Shown in pieces: positions 35,333 through 44,004 of a stretch of 64,000 nt of DNA. How positions within the stretch are numbered: the stretch's first letter is position 1; each line of letters begins with the position of its first letter. This DNA is from Pseudomonas sp. TCU-HL1. GTDB lineage: Bacteria; Pseudomonadota; Gammaproteobacteria; Pseudomonadales; Pseudomonadaceae. A program made the translations under genes and the position numbers. The notes beneath the pieces were generated by a model. That model worked only from the letters and a program-made list of their open reading frames with translations. It was not told the DNA's origin and did not search any database. The DNA is taken from positions 1,798,001 to 1,862,000 of the forward strand of contig NZ_CP015992.1 of assembly GCF_001708505.1 (NCBI RefSeq). Direction: 5' to 3'.

Positions 35333-35650
35333 ATGAACGACAACGCTAGCACCCTCTATGCCAAGCTGCTCGGCGAAACCGCCGCCATCACCTGGGAAGA
35401 GCTACAGCCCTTCTTCGCCCGGGGTGCCTTGCTCTGGGTCGAAGGGGCGGAAGACCTGGTGGCCATTGCCCTGGCGGTGGCGGAAGACGACAAACCCCAG
35501 GTCGCGGCGCTGCTGGCCTCCGGCAAGCTCAGCAAGGTGGAAGAATCCCGCGCACAGGACCTGCTGGCGCGTGACCCGAGACTCTGGGCTGTCGTGGTGG
35601 CTCCCTGGGTGCTGATCCAGGAACGTGACGAGGCGCCGACCCGTCACTGA
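35333..35650 (+). CDS. DUF2288-family protein
   Basis: 105 residues, cytoplasmic, with no signal. LYAKLLGETAAITWEELQPF, then FARGALLWVEGAEDLVAIAL, and near the end LWAVVVAPWVLIQERDE, match a small proteobacterial family of unknown function. It starts at ATG 35333, divergent from braC. Confidence 0.75.
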   Translation: MNDNASTLYAKLLGETAAITWEELQPFFARGALLWVEGAEDLVAIALAVAEDDKPQVAALLASGKLSKVEESRAQDLLARDPRLWAVVVAPWVLIQERDEAPTRH

Positions 35651-35799
35651 CGAGGCGCTCGTGGACGCCTGGGACGGGCGTCCAGGAGGGTGCCGATTGC
35701 CTGACCCTGCACGGGCTAGGGGCAGCCGGCGAAACTGGTGGGGCGAGCTAGACTGTTTCCACCTACTACTTCTCTTCGCTATCCACAGGGAGTGCCATC

Positions 35800-36168
35800 A
35801 TGTTCGAGCCGGGCCATGTACATCGGGCCAACATCCCCGGAATCCCGGGGCAGCAGGAGTTCTCCATCGACCTCTACTACGAGGCTCGTCCTGACGCGAA
35901 GGAAGGCACCATGCTGCACTTCCGCATGGTGGGCGAGATCGGCGGCAAGCATTTCGAGGAGGAGTTCGAGATGCACCGCGACACGGCGTTCAACTTCGCC
36001 AGCGTAGTCTCCAAGGTCGCGGTGAAGCATGGGCTCAACCCCAACAACACCCTGATCATGCGCAACCACAAGGAATACGACCTGATCTTCGAAGATATCC
36101 GCCGCGTACTGGGCGCCGAGCCGGGTGAGACCGTGAACTTCGACCATTTGGAAAAGGACGGTCTCTGA
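35800..36168 (+). CDS. DUF5064-family protein
   Basis: 122 residues. FEPGHVHRAN at the start, IDLYYEARPDAKEGTMLHFR, and VAVKHGLNPNNTLIMRNHKE with YDLIFEDIR near the end fit a small family largely restricted to Pseudomonas. No enzymatic motif is visible. The frame opens with ATG 35800, 150 bp after the DUF2288-type gene. Confidence 0.7.
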   Translation: MFEPGHVHRANIPGIPGQQEFSIDLYYEARPDAKEGTMLHFRMVGEIGGKHFEEEFEMHRDTAFNFASVVSKVAVKHGLNPNNTLIMRNHKEYDLIFEDIRRVLGAEPGETVNFDHLEKDGL

Positions 36169-36311
36169 TCCCTGTCCCGGTGGAGGCCGCATCGTGGTTT
36201 CCACCTTCCCGCTCGCTTCGATTCTGAGTCAATCGGTGCTGACGGGTATCGCTTCGCTCAACCGCATCCTACGACTGCGGAGTTGGCCGTAGATGGTGCG
36301 GGCGGCGTTCC

Positions 36312-36392
36312 GCTAGAGCGAAGCGAAACCCAACGAGTGGGGGCGGGTTGAACCGCCAATGTTGGGCCTCGCGCAGCTCGGACCAACCCACG
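36312..36392. repeat. Dispersed 85-95 bp element, copy E (left arm decayed)
   Basis: CTAGAGCGAAGCGAAACCCA, then CAACG, and later ATGTTGGGCCTCGCGCAGCTCGGACCAACCCACGG. The GTAGGTTGG outer arm is lost and replaced by GGCGGCGTTCC. Confidence 0.65.
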
Positions 36393-36424
36393 GATGCAGG
36401 TCGGGGTCGACTCCCGCATTCACC

Positions 36425-37189
36425 TCAAGCGCTGACCCAGCGCTGGCGCATCCAGCCGCTCAGGGCATCCACCCCCAGTACCAGCACCAGCATGGCGATG
36501 ATCACGCTGGACGCTTGCGCCTCCTGGAACAGGCTGAGGCTCATGTAAAGCATCTGCCCCAGACCGCCGGCACCGACGAATCCGAGCACGCTGGCCATGC
36601 GGATGTTGTTCTCCCAGCGATAGAGCATGTAGGCCACCAGTTGCGGCCAGACGCTGGGCAGGGTGCCGTAGCAGAACGCCGCGACACGCCCGCCACCGTT
36701 CAGGCGAATGGATTCGGCGGGTTCCGGCTGGGTGTTCTCCAGGGCTTCGGCGAACAGACGGCCCAGTACCCCAGCGGTGTGCAGGGCCAGGGCCAGCGTG
36801 CCGGCATTCGGGCCGAGGCCGGCGGCCAGCACCATCAGGGCAGCCCAGACCAGCTCCGGTACGGCGCGCAGGGCGTTCAGCACCAGGCGCGCGACACCCT
36901 GGGCCAGGCTGCCGAAACGGCCGGCAGCAGGCAGCGCGAAGAGTAATCCCAGCAGTGCTGCCAGCAAGGTGCCGAGGGCCGACATGGCCAGGGTTTCCAG
37001 CGCGCCCCAGCCAATGGCCTTGAGGTGCGTGGCGGACAGGTCAGGTTGGAGGAAGCGCGCGGCGTAACTGCCCATCTGTTGTAGGGCATCGCCGCTGACA
37101 AGGGCACCCAGATCGATGCCCAGCCCTATAAAGGAAGCGATCACCGCGCCCAGCAAGGCCAGGATCACCAGGATATTGCCCGCCTTCAC
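36425..37189 (-). CDS. PhnE-type ABC permease, second copy (putative selenate transporter)
   Basis: 254 residues, about six helices. The PhnE-type coupling loop is EALENTQPEPAESIRLNGGG, followed by LPSVWPQLVAYMLYRWENNI and RMASVLGFVGAGGLG. It starts 4 bp inside the upstream permease stop. Two permeases encoded side by side form a heterodimer. The assignment to selenium rather than phosphonate comes from the divergent selD/selU genes and from the lack of any C-P lyase gene nearby. Confidence 0.75.
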   Translation of the reverse strand: MKAGNILVILALLGAVIASFIGLGIDLGALVSGDALQQMGSYAARFLQPDLSATHLKAIGWGALETLAMSALGTLLAALLGLLFALPAAGRFGSLAQGVARLVLNALRAVPELVWAALMVLAAGLGPNAGTLALALHTAGVLGRLFAEALENTQPEPAESIRLNGGGRVAAFCYGTLPSVWPQLVAYMLYRWENNIRMASVLGFVGAGGLGQMLYMSLSLFQEAQASSVIIAMLVLVLGVDALSGWMRQRWVSA

Positions 37190-38013
37190 GCGAACCTCCC
37201 GCGCAGGAAGCGACTGAGCTGATCCGCCAGCAGCACCAGGGCCAGGAAGGTCAGCAGCATGCTGGCCACTTCACCGCCGGCGAACATGCGCATGGACAGG
37301 TCCATCTGCTGGCCCAGGCCGCCGGCCCCCACAAAGCCCATGACCACCGAGGCACGCACTGCGCACTCCCAGCGGTAGACGGTGTAGGAAATCATCTCCG
37401 CCGCCGCGCTTGGCAATACGCCGTAGGCGAAGGCAGCCAGGCGCGGGCCGCCAGCGGCGAGCAGGGCGCGGGTGGGGCGCGGGTCGACGGACTCGAAGAT
37501 TTCCGCATAGACCTTGCCGAGCATGCCGCTGTAGGTGATGGCGATGGCCAGTACTCCGGCGGTGGGGCCCAGGCCCACGGCGCGAACGAACAGCAGCGCC
37601 CAGACGATTTCCGGCACGCTGCGCAGGAAGATCAGCAGCCCGCGCACTGGCCAGCGCAGAGCCTGGGCCCACCAGGCCGGGCGGCCGCCGCGGTGCAGGG
37701 CGGACAGCGACAGGGCGCGGCTGGCCAGAAGCGAGGCGGGCAGGGCAATCAGCAGCGCCAGGCTCATGCCAGCGGTGGCGATGGCCAGTGTCTCCAGGGT
37801 GGCGCGGCCGAGCAGGTGGAGGAATTCCTCGCCGTGCTCGGGGGGCCAGAAGGCGGAGAGGAACTGCCCCATGGTGCGAGCATTGCCTTCGTCCAACAGC
37901 ACGGCCGGATTCAGCTCGCTCAACCGCAGGCCCGGCCAGAGCAGGGCCAGGGCGAGGACGGTGAGCAGCAGCCGGGGCAGGGCCGCAGGATCGCGGGGGG
38001 CGGATTTCAGCAT
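37186..38013 (-). CDS. PhnE-type ABC permease, first copy (putative selenate transporter)
   Basis: 275 residues from the ATG at 38013. The coupling region is AEIFESVDPRPTRALLAAGG, then LPSAAAEMISYTVYRWECAV and RASVVMGFVGAGGLGQQ, parallel to the partner permease. Its start overlaps the end of the ATPase gene by 7 bp (ATGCTGA), so the operon is tightly coupled. A longer frame extends upstream but lies inside the ATPase gene. Confidence 0.78.
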   Translation of the reverse strand: MLKSAPRDPAALPRLLLTVLALALLWPGLRLSELNPAVLLDEGNARTMGQFLSAFWPPEHGEEFLHLLGRATLETLAIATAGMSLALLIALPASLLASRALSLSALHRGGRPAWWAQALRWPVRGLLIFLRSVPEIVWALLFVRAVGLGPTAGVLAIAITYSGMLGKVYAEIFESVDPRPTRALLAAGGPRLAAFAYGVLPSAAAEMISYTVYRWECAVRASVVMGFVGAGGLGQQMDLSMRMFAGGEVASMLLTFLALVLLADQLSRFLRGRFA

Positions 38014-38813
38014 CGCGGAATATGCAGGATGGGGGCCGCCACGGGCGCTGAGGACGGCAGGTCGCCGTGCAGTTGCTCGTTGGCATACAGCGCGTTCAGG
38101 TCGGCCTGGCTCACGGCTTCTCGCGGGCGATCGAAGGCGATGCGGCCGTCGCGTACACCGACGATGCGCGGGAAGTGCTCCAGCGCCAGTTCCACCGCGT
38201 GCAGGCTGGCCAGCAGGGTGACGCCACGGCGGCTGGCATCGGCGCAGAGCACGCCAAGGGTGTGGTCGGCCAGCACCGGGTCCATGGCGGAGACGGGTTC
38301 GTCGGCGAGGATCAGTTCCGGTGCCTGGTAGAGCACGCGGGCGATGCCGACCCGCTGCAACTGGCCGCCGGAGAGCTGGTCGCAGCGCTCGAAGAGTTTG
38401 TCGGAAAGGTCCAGCCGCGCCAGGGCGGCTTGCGCACCGGCACTGTCCAGCGGATGCAGCAGGCTGAACAGCCCCTTGGCCAGGGACCATTGGCCGAGCT
38501 TGCCGGCCAGTACCGCCGTGACCACCCGCTGGCGGGGTGGCAGCGGCGGCGCCTGGTGGATCAGGCCGATGCGTGCGCGCAGGCGCTGGCGGGCACCGGC
38601 AGACAGAGACCAGGGCGCCGCGCCGAGCAGCTGGAGCTGCCCGGCGGCGGGTTTCAGGCTGGTGGCGAGCAGCCGCAGCAGACTGGTCTTGCCGGCACCG
38701 GAGGGGCCGATGATGGCCACCCGTTCGCCGTTGCCAACGAGCAGGTCGATGCCGTTGAGCGCAGGCTGGCCGTTGGCGTGGACCAGGTCCACGCCGTGCA
38801 GCGCGAGGCTCAC
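38007..38813 (-). CDS. PhnC-type ABC transporter ATPase (putative selenate transporter)
   Basis: 268 residues. Walker A GPSGAGKTSLLRLLA, signature LSGGQLQRVGIARVLYQ, Walker B LILADEPVSAMDP, and switch LASLHAVELAL. The sequence is of the PhnC class. A 30-residue C-terminal tail (SSAPVAAPILHIPRC) is extra. It overlaps the binding-protein gene by 4 bp (ATGA). Confidence 0.82.
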   Translation of the reverse strand: MSLALHGVDLVHANGQPALNGIDLLVGNGERVAIIGPSGAGKTSLLRLLATSLKPAAGQLQLLGAAPWSLSAGARQRLRARIGLIHQAPPLPPRQRVVTAVLAGKLGQWSLAKGLFSLLHPLDSAGAQAALARLDLSDKLFERCDQLSGGQLQRVGIARVLYQAPELILADEPVSAMDPVLADHTLGVLCADASRRGVTLLASLHAVELALEHFPRIVGVRDGRIAFDRPREAVSQADLNALYANEQLHGDLPSSAPVAAPILHIPRC

Positions 38814-39661
38814 TTCAACAGGCCGGCCGAGCGTGCGGCTTCCTCGATGCCCTCATAGTTCTCGGGTTTGGTCGGAATGAAACGGGAAGCGGCCTGCAGG
38901 TCGAGGATCGCCTTGTGCTCCGGGTTGGCCGGGTCGAGGGCGAGGAAGGCCTGCTTGATCTTCTCGGCCAGGGCCGGGTCCAGGGTGCCGCGCACGGTCC
39001 AGTTGTAGTCGTAGTAGGTCGGGGTGGTCGCGAAGACCTTCACCTTGCTAGTGTCGACCTTGCCGGCATCCACCAGCTTCTGCCAGACGCTGGCGTTGAG
39101 CACGCCGCCGTCGACCTTGCCGGCCTGAACCCAGGCGACGGTGGCGTCGTGGGCACCGGAGTAGGCAACGCGGGAGAAGAACTGCTCGGGAACGATACCG
39201 TCCTTCTGCATGAAGTAGCGCGGCATCAGGCTGCCGGAGGTGGAAGACACCGAGCCGAAGGCGAAGGTCTTGCCCTTGAGATCCTGCAGGGAGTTCACCG
39301 CCGGGTCGGCGGTGATGAACTTGCTGGTGAACTTCTCGTCCTGCTCACGCTGCACCAGGGGGATGGCGTTGCCGGTCTTCAGGCGCGTCTGGACGAAGGT
39401 GAAGCCGCCGAGCCAGGCCATGTCCAGGCGGTCGGCCGCCAGGGATTCGACCACGGCGGCGTAGTCGGCCACGGGCACGAACTCGACCTTCATGCCTAAT
39501 TGCTGCTCAAGGTAAGCACCGAGAGGCTTGAACTTGCGCAGCAGTTCAGTGGGGGCTTCGTCGGGAATGGCCGAAACCTTGAGGGTGTCGGCGGCCTGGG
39601 AAATGACAGCGGACAGGGACAGAGCGATACCGGCCGCGAGGGCCAAAGTGCGTTTGAACAT
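38810..39661 (-). CDS. PhnD-type periplasmic binding protein (putative selenate-binding)
   Basis: 283 residues. A Sec signal ends at VISQA (residue 23). LKVSAIPDEAPTELLRKFKP, then YLEQQLGMKVEFVPVADYAA, SVSSTSGSLMPRYFMQKDG (anion-binding Ser cluster) and AYSGAHDATVAWVQAGKVDG place it in the PhnD superfamily, in the group that is often found next to selD and selU and is annotated as putative selenate ABC transporter periplasmic protein. The ligand is inferred from context. First gene of the operon, divergent from the dehydrogenase gene at 39787. Confidence 0.78.
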   Translation of the reverse strand: MFKRTLALAAGIALSLSAVISQAADTLKVSAIPDEAPTELLRKFKPLGAYLEQQLGMKVEFVPVADYAAVVESLAADRLDMAWLGGFTFVQTRLKTGNAIPLVQREQDEKFTSKFITADPAVNSLQDLKGKTFAFGSVSSTSGSLMPRYFMQKDGIVPEQFFSRVAYSGAHDATVAWVQAGKVDGGVLNASVWQKLVDAGKVDTSKVKVFATTPTYYDYNWTVRGTLDPALAEKIKQAFLALDPANPEHKAILDLQAASRFIPTKPENYEGIEEAARSAGLLK

Positions 39662-39786
39662 GGGATTCTCCGGTTCAATAGCGGAAAAGGCAGGCGGATT
39701 ATAGTGGCCACCCGTTAGCTTGGAAGCTTCACGTTGCTGGCCAGGCGTTTAAGATGTGCAATTCGCCAACTGCCTGGAGTCTTGGC

Positions 39787-40674
39787 ATGACCGCTTCCCT
39801 GCCTTCCATCGCCTTCGCCGGCATCGGCCTGATGGGCCTGCCCATGACCCGCCGCCTGCTGGCCGCCGGCTTTCCGCTGACCGTGTGGAATCGCTCCCCT
39901 GATAAGTGCGCCCCTTTGCTGGAGCAGGGCGCCCGTCGTGTGAAGACGCCGGCCGAGCTGTGCGCCGAGGCGGATATCGTGATGCTTTGCCTGGCCGACA
40001 CCCGCGTGGTGCGCAAGGTGGTCTTCGGTGAGGGCGGCATTGTCGAAGGCGCCAAGCCCGGTCAGTTGTTGGTGGATTTCTCCAGCCTGGAGCCGGCTGC
40101 CACCCGCGAAATGGCCGCCGAGCTGGAATCGCGCAGCGGGATGCGCTGGATGGATGCGCCGGTCTCCGGTGGCACCTCCGGTGCCGAAGCCGGCACCCTG
40201 GCGATCATGGCCGGCGGTCATCAGGACGATGTGGAACGGGTGCGCCCGATCCTGGCTCACCTGGGCCAGCGGCTGACCCGCATGGGCGGGATCGGCGCCG
40301 GCCAGGTGACCAAGGTGTGCAACCAGATGATCGTGGCCTGCAATGCCCTGGTGATTGCCGAAGTGGTCGCCCTGGCGGAAAAAGCCGGCGTGGACGCCAG
40401 CCTGATCGCCCCGGCCCTTGCCGGTGGTTTCGCCGACTCCAAACCGCTGCAGATCCTGGCGCCGCAGATGGCCGAGAGCCATTTCGAACCCATCAAGTGG
40501 CACGTGCGCACGCTGCTGAAAGACCTGGACACCGCGGTGCGTCTGTCCCGCGAGCATGATTCGGCCACGCCGCTCAGCGCTCTGGCTGCCCAACTGATGC
40601 GTCTGCACGGTAGCCAGGGCAACCTGGAGCGCGATCCGGCTACGCTGGTGGAAATGTATCGGGAGAACCTGTGA
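39787..40674 (+). CDS. Beta-hydroxyacid dehydrogenase (tartronate semialdehyde reductase / 3-hydroxyisobutyrate dehydrogenase family)
   Basis: 295 residues from ATG 39787 (GGAG at 39775). N-terminal NAD(P) motif FAGIGLMGLPMTRRLLAAGF, substrate motif DAPVSGGTSGAEAGTLAIM, catalytic Lys in GAGQVTKVCNQMIVA. The family reduces or oxidises short beta-hydroxy acids. The next gene is hydroxypyruvate-isomerase-like, so tartronate semialdehyde reductase is the best guess. It is divergent from the selenate-type transporter by 125 bp and upstream of selD on the same strand. Confidence 0.82.
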   Translation: MTASLPSIAFAGIGLMGLPMTRRLLAAGFPLTVWNRSPDKCAPLLEQGARRVKTPAELCAEADIVMLCLADTRVVRKVVFGEGGIVEGAKPGQLLVDFSSLEPAATREMAAELESRSGMRWMDAPVSGGTSGAEAGTLAIMAGGHQDDVERVRPILAHLGQRLTRMGGIGAGQVTKVCNQMIVACNALVIAEVVALAEKAGVDASLIAPALAGGFADSKPLQILAPQMAESHFEPIKWHVRTLLKDLDTAVRLSREHDSATPLSALAAQLMRLHGSQGNLERDPATLVEMYRENL

Positions 40675-41459
40675 TGAAGATTGCCGCCAACCTGTCCCTG
40701 CTGTTCACCGACCGACCGCTGATCGAGCGCGTCATCGCTGCCCGCGTTGCTGGATTCGACGGTGTCGAGGTGCAGTTTCCCTATGAGTTGCCGGCGATCC
40801 GCATGAAGGAAGTGCTGGAGGCGGCCGGCCTGCCGTTGATTCTGTTCAACCTGCCGGCCGGCGACCTGATGGAAGGTGGCCCTGGCCTTGCCGCCGTGCC
40901 GGAGCGGCAGGAACAATTCGACGACGCACTGGAGCAGGCCCTGAGCTACGCCGCGATGACGCGCCCGCGCTTCGTCAATGTGCTGGCCGGGCGCAAGGCT
41001 GACGGGGTGAGTCGAGAGCGGGCCCTGGCCTGTCTGGCCGCCAACCTGCGCAAGACTGCCGAAGCCTTTGCCGTGCTGCGCATTGGCGTGGTCTGCGAGG
41101 CGATCAATTCGCTGGATATGCCGGGTTTCCTGATCAACACGCCGGAGCAGCTGGATGAGCTGTTGCGCGACGTGGACCATCCCAACCTCAGCGCCCAGTA
41201 CGACCTCTACCATATGGCTCGCCAGGGCGTGGACGCGGCGGCGGGTATTCGCCTGCTGGCCGGCCGCATCGGCCATGTGCAGTTCGCCGACTGCCCCGGT
41301 CGCGGTGAGCCGGGCACGGGTAAAACCGACTTCGGCCCGGCCCTGCGCGCCCTGCAGGAAGATGATTACCCCGGCTGGATGGGCGCCGAATACAAGCCCA
41401 CCGGCGTAACTGCCGATACCCTCGGCTGGTTGCCGGAGTGGAAGGCCAGGCTGGCTTGA
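40674..41459 (+). CDS. Hydroxypyruvate isomerase-like TIM-barrel protein
   Basis: 261 residues. The ATG at 40674 overlaps the preceding stop (TGATG). KIAANLSLLFTDRPLIERVI, then DGVEVQFPYELPA, is the N-terminal signature of Hyi/OtnI proteins. CEAINSLDMPGFLINT, YDLYHMARQGVD, GHVQFADCPGRGEPGTGKTD and WMGAEYKPTG supply metal-binding Glu/Asp/His/Glu residues. It should interconvert hydroxypyruvate and tartronate semialdehyde or a related keto acid, working with the dehydrogenase. Confidence 0.82.
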   Translation: MKIAANLSLLFTDRPLIERVIAARVAGFDGVEVQFPYELPAIRMKEVLEAAGLPLILFNLPAGDLMEGGPGLAAVPERQEQFDDALEQALSYAAMTRPRFVNVLAGRKADGVSRERALACLAANLRKTAEAFAVLRIGVVCEAINSLDMPGFLINTPEQLDELLRDVDHPNLSAQYDLYHMARQGVDAAAGIRLLAGRIGHVQFADCPGRGEPGTGKTDFGPALRALQEDDYPGWMGAEYKPTGVTADTLGWLPEWKARLA

Positions 41460-41477
41460 GCTGGCAAGTGCGCATTT

Positions 41478-41576
41478 TGTAGGGGCGAATTCATTCGCCA
41501 AGGGACGCATAGCGGCCCCGGTGGAACTCCCAGGGCAGGCCGTTAGCCTGCTTGGCGAATGAATTCGCCCCTACAG
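41478..41576. repeat. Inverted pair of REP units
   Basis: TGTAGGGGCGAATTCATTCG at 41478 and CGAATGAATTCGCCCCTACA at 41555, about 50 bp apart and in opposite polarity, so they can form a large stem-loop between the isomerase gene and selD. This may uncouple the two in an otherwise collinear unit. Confidence 0.75.
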
Positions 41577-41608
41577 GAAATTGATTTCGCTTTTGTAGAG
41601 AGACCCAG

Positions 41609-42643
41609 ATGACCGAACCCATCCGCCTCACCCAGTACAGCCACGGCGCGGGCTGCGGCTGCAAGATTTCCCCCAAGGTGCTGGAAGTGATCCTCGCCGG
41701 CAGCGGCGCGCAGAACCTCGATCCTAAGCTCTGGGTGGGCAACGCCTCCAAGGACGACGCGGCGGTCTACGCCCTGGACGAGGAGCGCGGTGTGGTATCC
41801 ACCACCGATTTCTTCATGCCGATTGTCGATGATCCCTACGATTTCGGCCGTATTGCCGCGACCAATGCGATCAGCGACATCTACGCGATGGGGGGCGACC
41901 CGCTGATGGCCATTGCCATCCTCGGTTGGCCGGTGAACCTGCTGCCGCCGGAAGTGGCACGCGAAGTGATTCGCGGTGGCCGTTCGGTGTGTGACGAGGC
42001 CGGCATTCCCCTGGCCGGCGGGCATTCCATCGACGCGCCCGAACCGATCTTCGGCCTGGCCGTCACCGGTGTGGTGGATAAACGCAACATGAAGCGCAAC
42101 GACACCGCCACCGCAGGCTGCAAGCTCTACCTGACCAAGCCGCTGGGAATCGGCATCCTCACCACCGCCGAGAAGAAGGGCAAGTTGCGCGAATCCGACG
42201 TGAGCCTGGCCCGCGACTGGATGTGCACCCTGAACAAGCCGGGCAGCCGTTTCGGCAAGCTGGCGGGCGTCACGGCCATGACCGACGTGACCGGGTTCGG
42301 CCTGCTAGGCCACCTGGTTGAAATGGCCGATGGCAGCGGCCTCACTGCACGCATCGACTACGCCAAGGTGCCCAGCCTGCCAGGCGTGGAGTACTACCTG
42401 GAGCAAGGCTGCGTGCCCGGCGGCACCCTGCGTAACTTCGACAGCTACGGCCATCGCCTGGCGCCGCTGGCCGAGGTGCAGAAACTGCTGCTCTGCGACC
42501 CGCAGACCAGCGGCGGGCTGCTGGTGGCGGTGACTCCGGAAGGGGAGGCGGAGTTTCTCTCCGTGGCCGAGGAACTGGGCCTGCAGCTTGCGCCCATCGG
42601 CCAGCTGCACGAGCGACAGAGTCTTGCGGTCGAGGTGTTCTGA
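41609..42643 (+). CDS. selD: Selenide, water dikinase (selenophosphate synthetase)
   Basis: 344 residues, very like E. coli SelD throughout. The active-site loop is SHGAGCGCKISPK, with Cys (not selenocysteine) and the essential Lys. DDAAVY, STTDFFMPIVDDPYDFGRIA and AGGHSIDAPEPIFGLAVTG carry the metal-ATP Asp residues. It makes selenophosphate from selenide and ATP, for selenocysteine and for 2-selenouridine in tRNA. Its stop overlaps the selU start (TGATG), so the two are coupled. The ribosome site is weak. Confidence 0.95.
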   Translation: MTEPIRLTQYSHGAGCGCKISPKVLEVILAGSGAQNLDPKLWVGNASKDDAAVYALDEERGVVSTTDFFMPIVDDPYDFGRIAATNAISDIYAMGGDPLMAIAILGWPVNLLPPEVAREVIRGGRSVCDEAGIPLAGGHSIDAPEPIFGLAVTGVVDKRNMKRNDTATAGCKLYLTKPLGIGILTTAEKKGKLRESDVSLARDWMCTLNKPGSRFGKLAGVTAMTDVTGFGLLGHLVEMADGSGLTARIDYAKVPSLPGVEYYLEQGCVPGGTLRNFDSYGHRLAPLAEVQKLLLCDPQTSGGLLVAVTPEGEAEFLSVAEELGLQLAPIGQLHERQSLAVEVF

Positions 42644-43734
42644 TGCGCCCGGATACCGCCGATTACCGCGAAATCTTCCTCAACGACCTGCCGATGATGG
42701 ATGCCCGCGCCCCCGTGGAGTTCGGCAAGGGCGCTTTCCCTCACACCGTTAACCTGCCGCTGATGACCGACGTCGAGCGGCAGAAGGTGGGCACCTGCTA
42801 CAAGCAGTATGGCCAGGACGCGGCCATCGCTCTCGGCCACCAATTGGTCAGCGGCGCGATCAAGGCTGAGCGTATCGAGGCCTGGGCGGCCTTTGCCCGA
42901 GCCAATCCCCATGGCTACCTCTACTGCTTCCGTGGCGGACTCCGTTCGCAGCTGGTCCAGCAGTGGCTGAAGACCGACGCGGGCATCGAGTACCCGCGGG
43001 TGAAGGGGGGCTACAAGGCGATGCGGACTTTCCTCTTGGAAACCACCCAGGATGCCGTGGCCCAATGCGATTTCGTGCTGGTGGGCGGACTGACGGGCAC
43101 CGGCAAGACCGATGTGATCGCCCAGCTGCCCAACAGCCTGGACCTGGAAGGCCACGCCAATCACCGGGGCTCCAGTTTTGGCAAGCGCGCCACCCCGCAG
43201 CCGGTGCAGATCGATTTCGAGAACTACCTGTCCATCGACATCCTGAAGAAGCGCGCTGCGGGTCATCAGCAGTTCGTGCTGGAGGACGAAGGCCGCATCG
43301 TCGGCAGCTGCTCGGTGCCGCTGGAGCTGTACCAGGGCATGCAGGACTATCCGCTGGTCTGGCTGGACGACAGCTTCGAGGACCGTGTGGAGCGCATACT
43401 GCGTGATTACGTGGTCAACCTCTGTAGCGAGTTCATCGCCACCCATGGTGCCGAACACGGCTTCCCGCGCTTCGCCGAGCGGTTGCGCCAGAGCCTGGAC
43501 AACATCGTCCGGCGCCTGGGCGGCGAACGCCACCAACGCATGGCAGCCCTGATGGATCAGGCATTGGTCGAGCAGGAAGCGTCCGGCAAGGTCGACTTGC
43601 ACCGCGGCTGGATCGAAGGCCTGCTGCGCGAGTATTACGACCCCATGTACGCCTACCAGCGCGAGAGCAAGGCGTCGCGTATCGAGTTCGCCGGCGAACA
43701 GGCGGCGGTTCTGGAGTATCTGCGCCAGCGCTAG
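42643..43734 (+). CDS. selU: tRNA 2-selenouridine synthase
   Basis: 363 residues. An N-terminal rhodanese domain with the catalytic Cys in YLYCFRGGLRSQLV is followed by a P-loop domain with GLTGTGKTDVIAQL. It replaces sulfur by selenium in (m)nm5s2U34 of tRNA via a geranylated intermediate, using selenophosphate from SelD. Symbol mnmH is also used. The last codon and TAG stop (43732-43734) lie in the CTAG target duplication of the MITE, so the protein is complete but the native 3' end is displaced. Confidence 0.95.
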   Translation: MRPDTADYREIFLNDLPMMDARAPVEFGKGAFPHTVNLPLMTDVERQKVGTCYKQYGQDAAIALGHQLVSGAIKAERIEAWAAFARANPHGYLYCFRGGLRSQLVQQWLKTDAGIEYPRVKGGYKAMRTFLLETTQDAVAQCDFVLVGGLTGTGKTDVIAQLPNSLDLEGHANHRGSSFGKRATPQPVQIDFENYLSIDILKKRAAGHQQFVLEDEGRIVGSCSVPLELYQGMQDYPLVWLDDSFEDRVERILRDYVVNLCSEFIATHGAEHGFPRFAERLRQSLDNIVRRLGGERHQRMAALMDQALVEQEASGKVDLHRGWIEGLLREYYDPMYAYQRESKASRIEFAGEQAAVLEYLRQR

Positions 43735-43952
43735 GGTTCGTGCGAAAAGTCGTCGAGCGAAGGTCAGGCAAGGTGCAATGACCATCGGGAGTAACAGCCG
43801 AAGGCTGGCCCGAAGGGTGAGCGCGAGCGAGTCAATCGGCCGAAGAAGCGCAGTTTACGCGTTGTAAATGAGCATTCTGATCGGACTCGCGCACGAGGCC
43901 GATTTCAACGCAGCATCACGCGCGAAGCCCCCAGGCACTTTTCGTACAGAGC
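43735..43952 (+). mobile_element. 218-bp MITE, copy 2 (IS5-like ends)
   Basis: Terminal repeats are GGTTCGTGCGAAAAGT and, on the other strand, GCTCTGTACGAAAAGT. It is flanked on both sides by CTAG (43731-43734 and 43953-43956), a clean target duplication matching IS5-type YTAR. It is near-identical to copy 1 at 16468-16685 and inverted relative to it. It carries an outward frame from ATG 43868 that runs through its right end to 44071. Confidence 0.85.
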
Positions 43953-44004
43953 CTAGGGCCCGTTCCGGGTTGGACGGTTTGCCTTCCCCCCGGCCCGGCG
44001 CACC

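Noticed and set aside
38013..38490. N-terminal extension of the first PhnE-type permease
   Set aside because: It lies wholly within the ATPase gene in another frame and lacks membrane character; the ATG at 38013 gives the normal permease length.
36425..39661. Assignment of the PhnCDE-like operon to phosphonate uptake
   Set aside because: No C-P lyase, phosphonatase or phosphite dehydrogenase is nearby, while selD and selU are. The phosphonate role is not excluded, only less likely.
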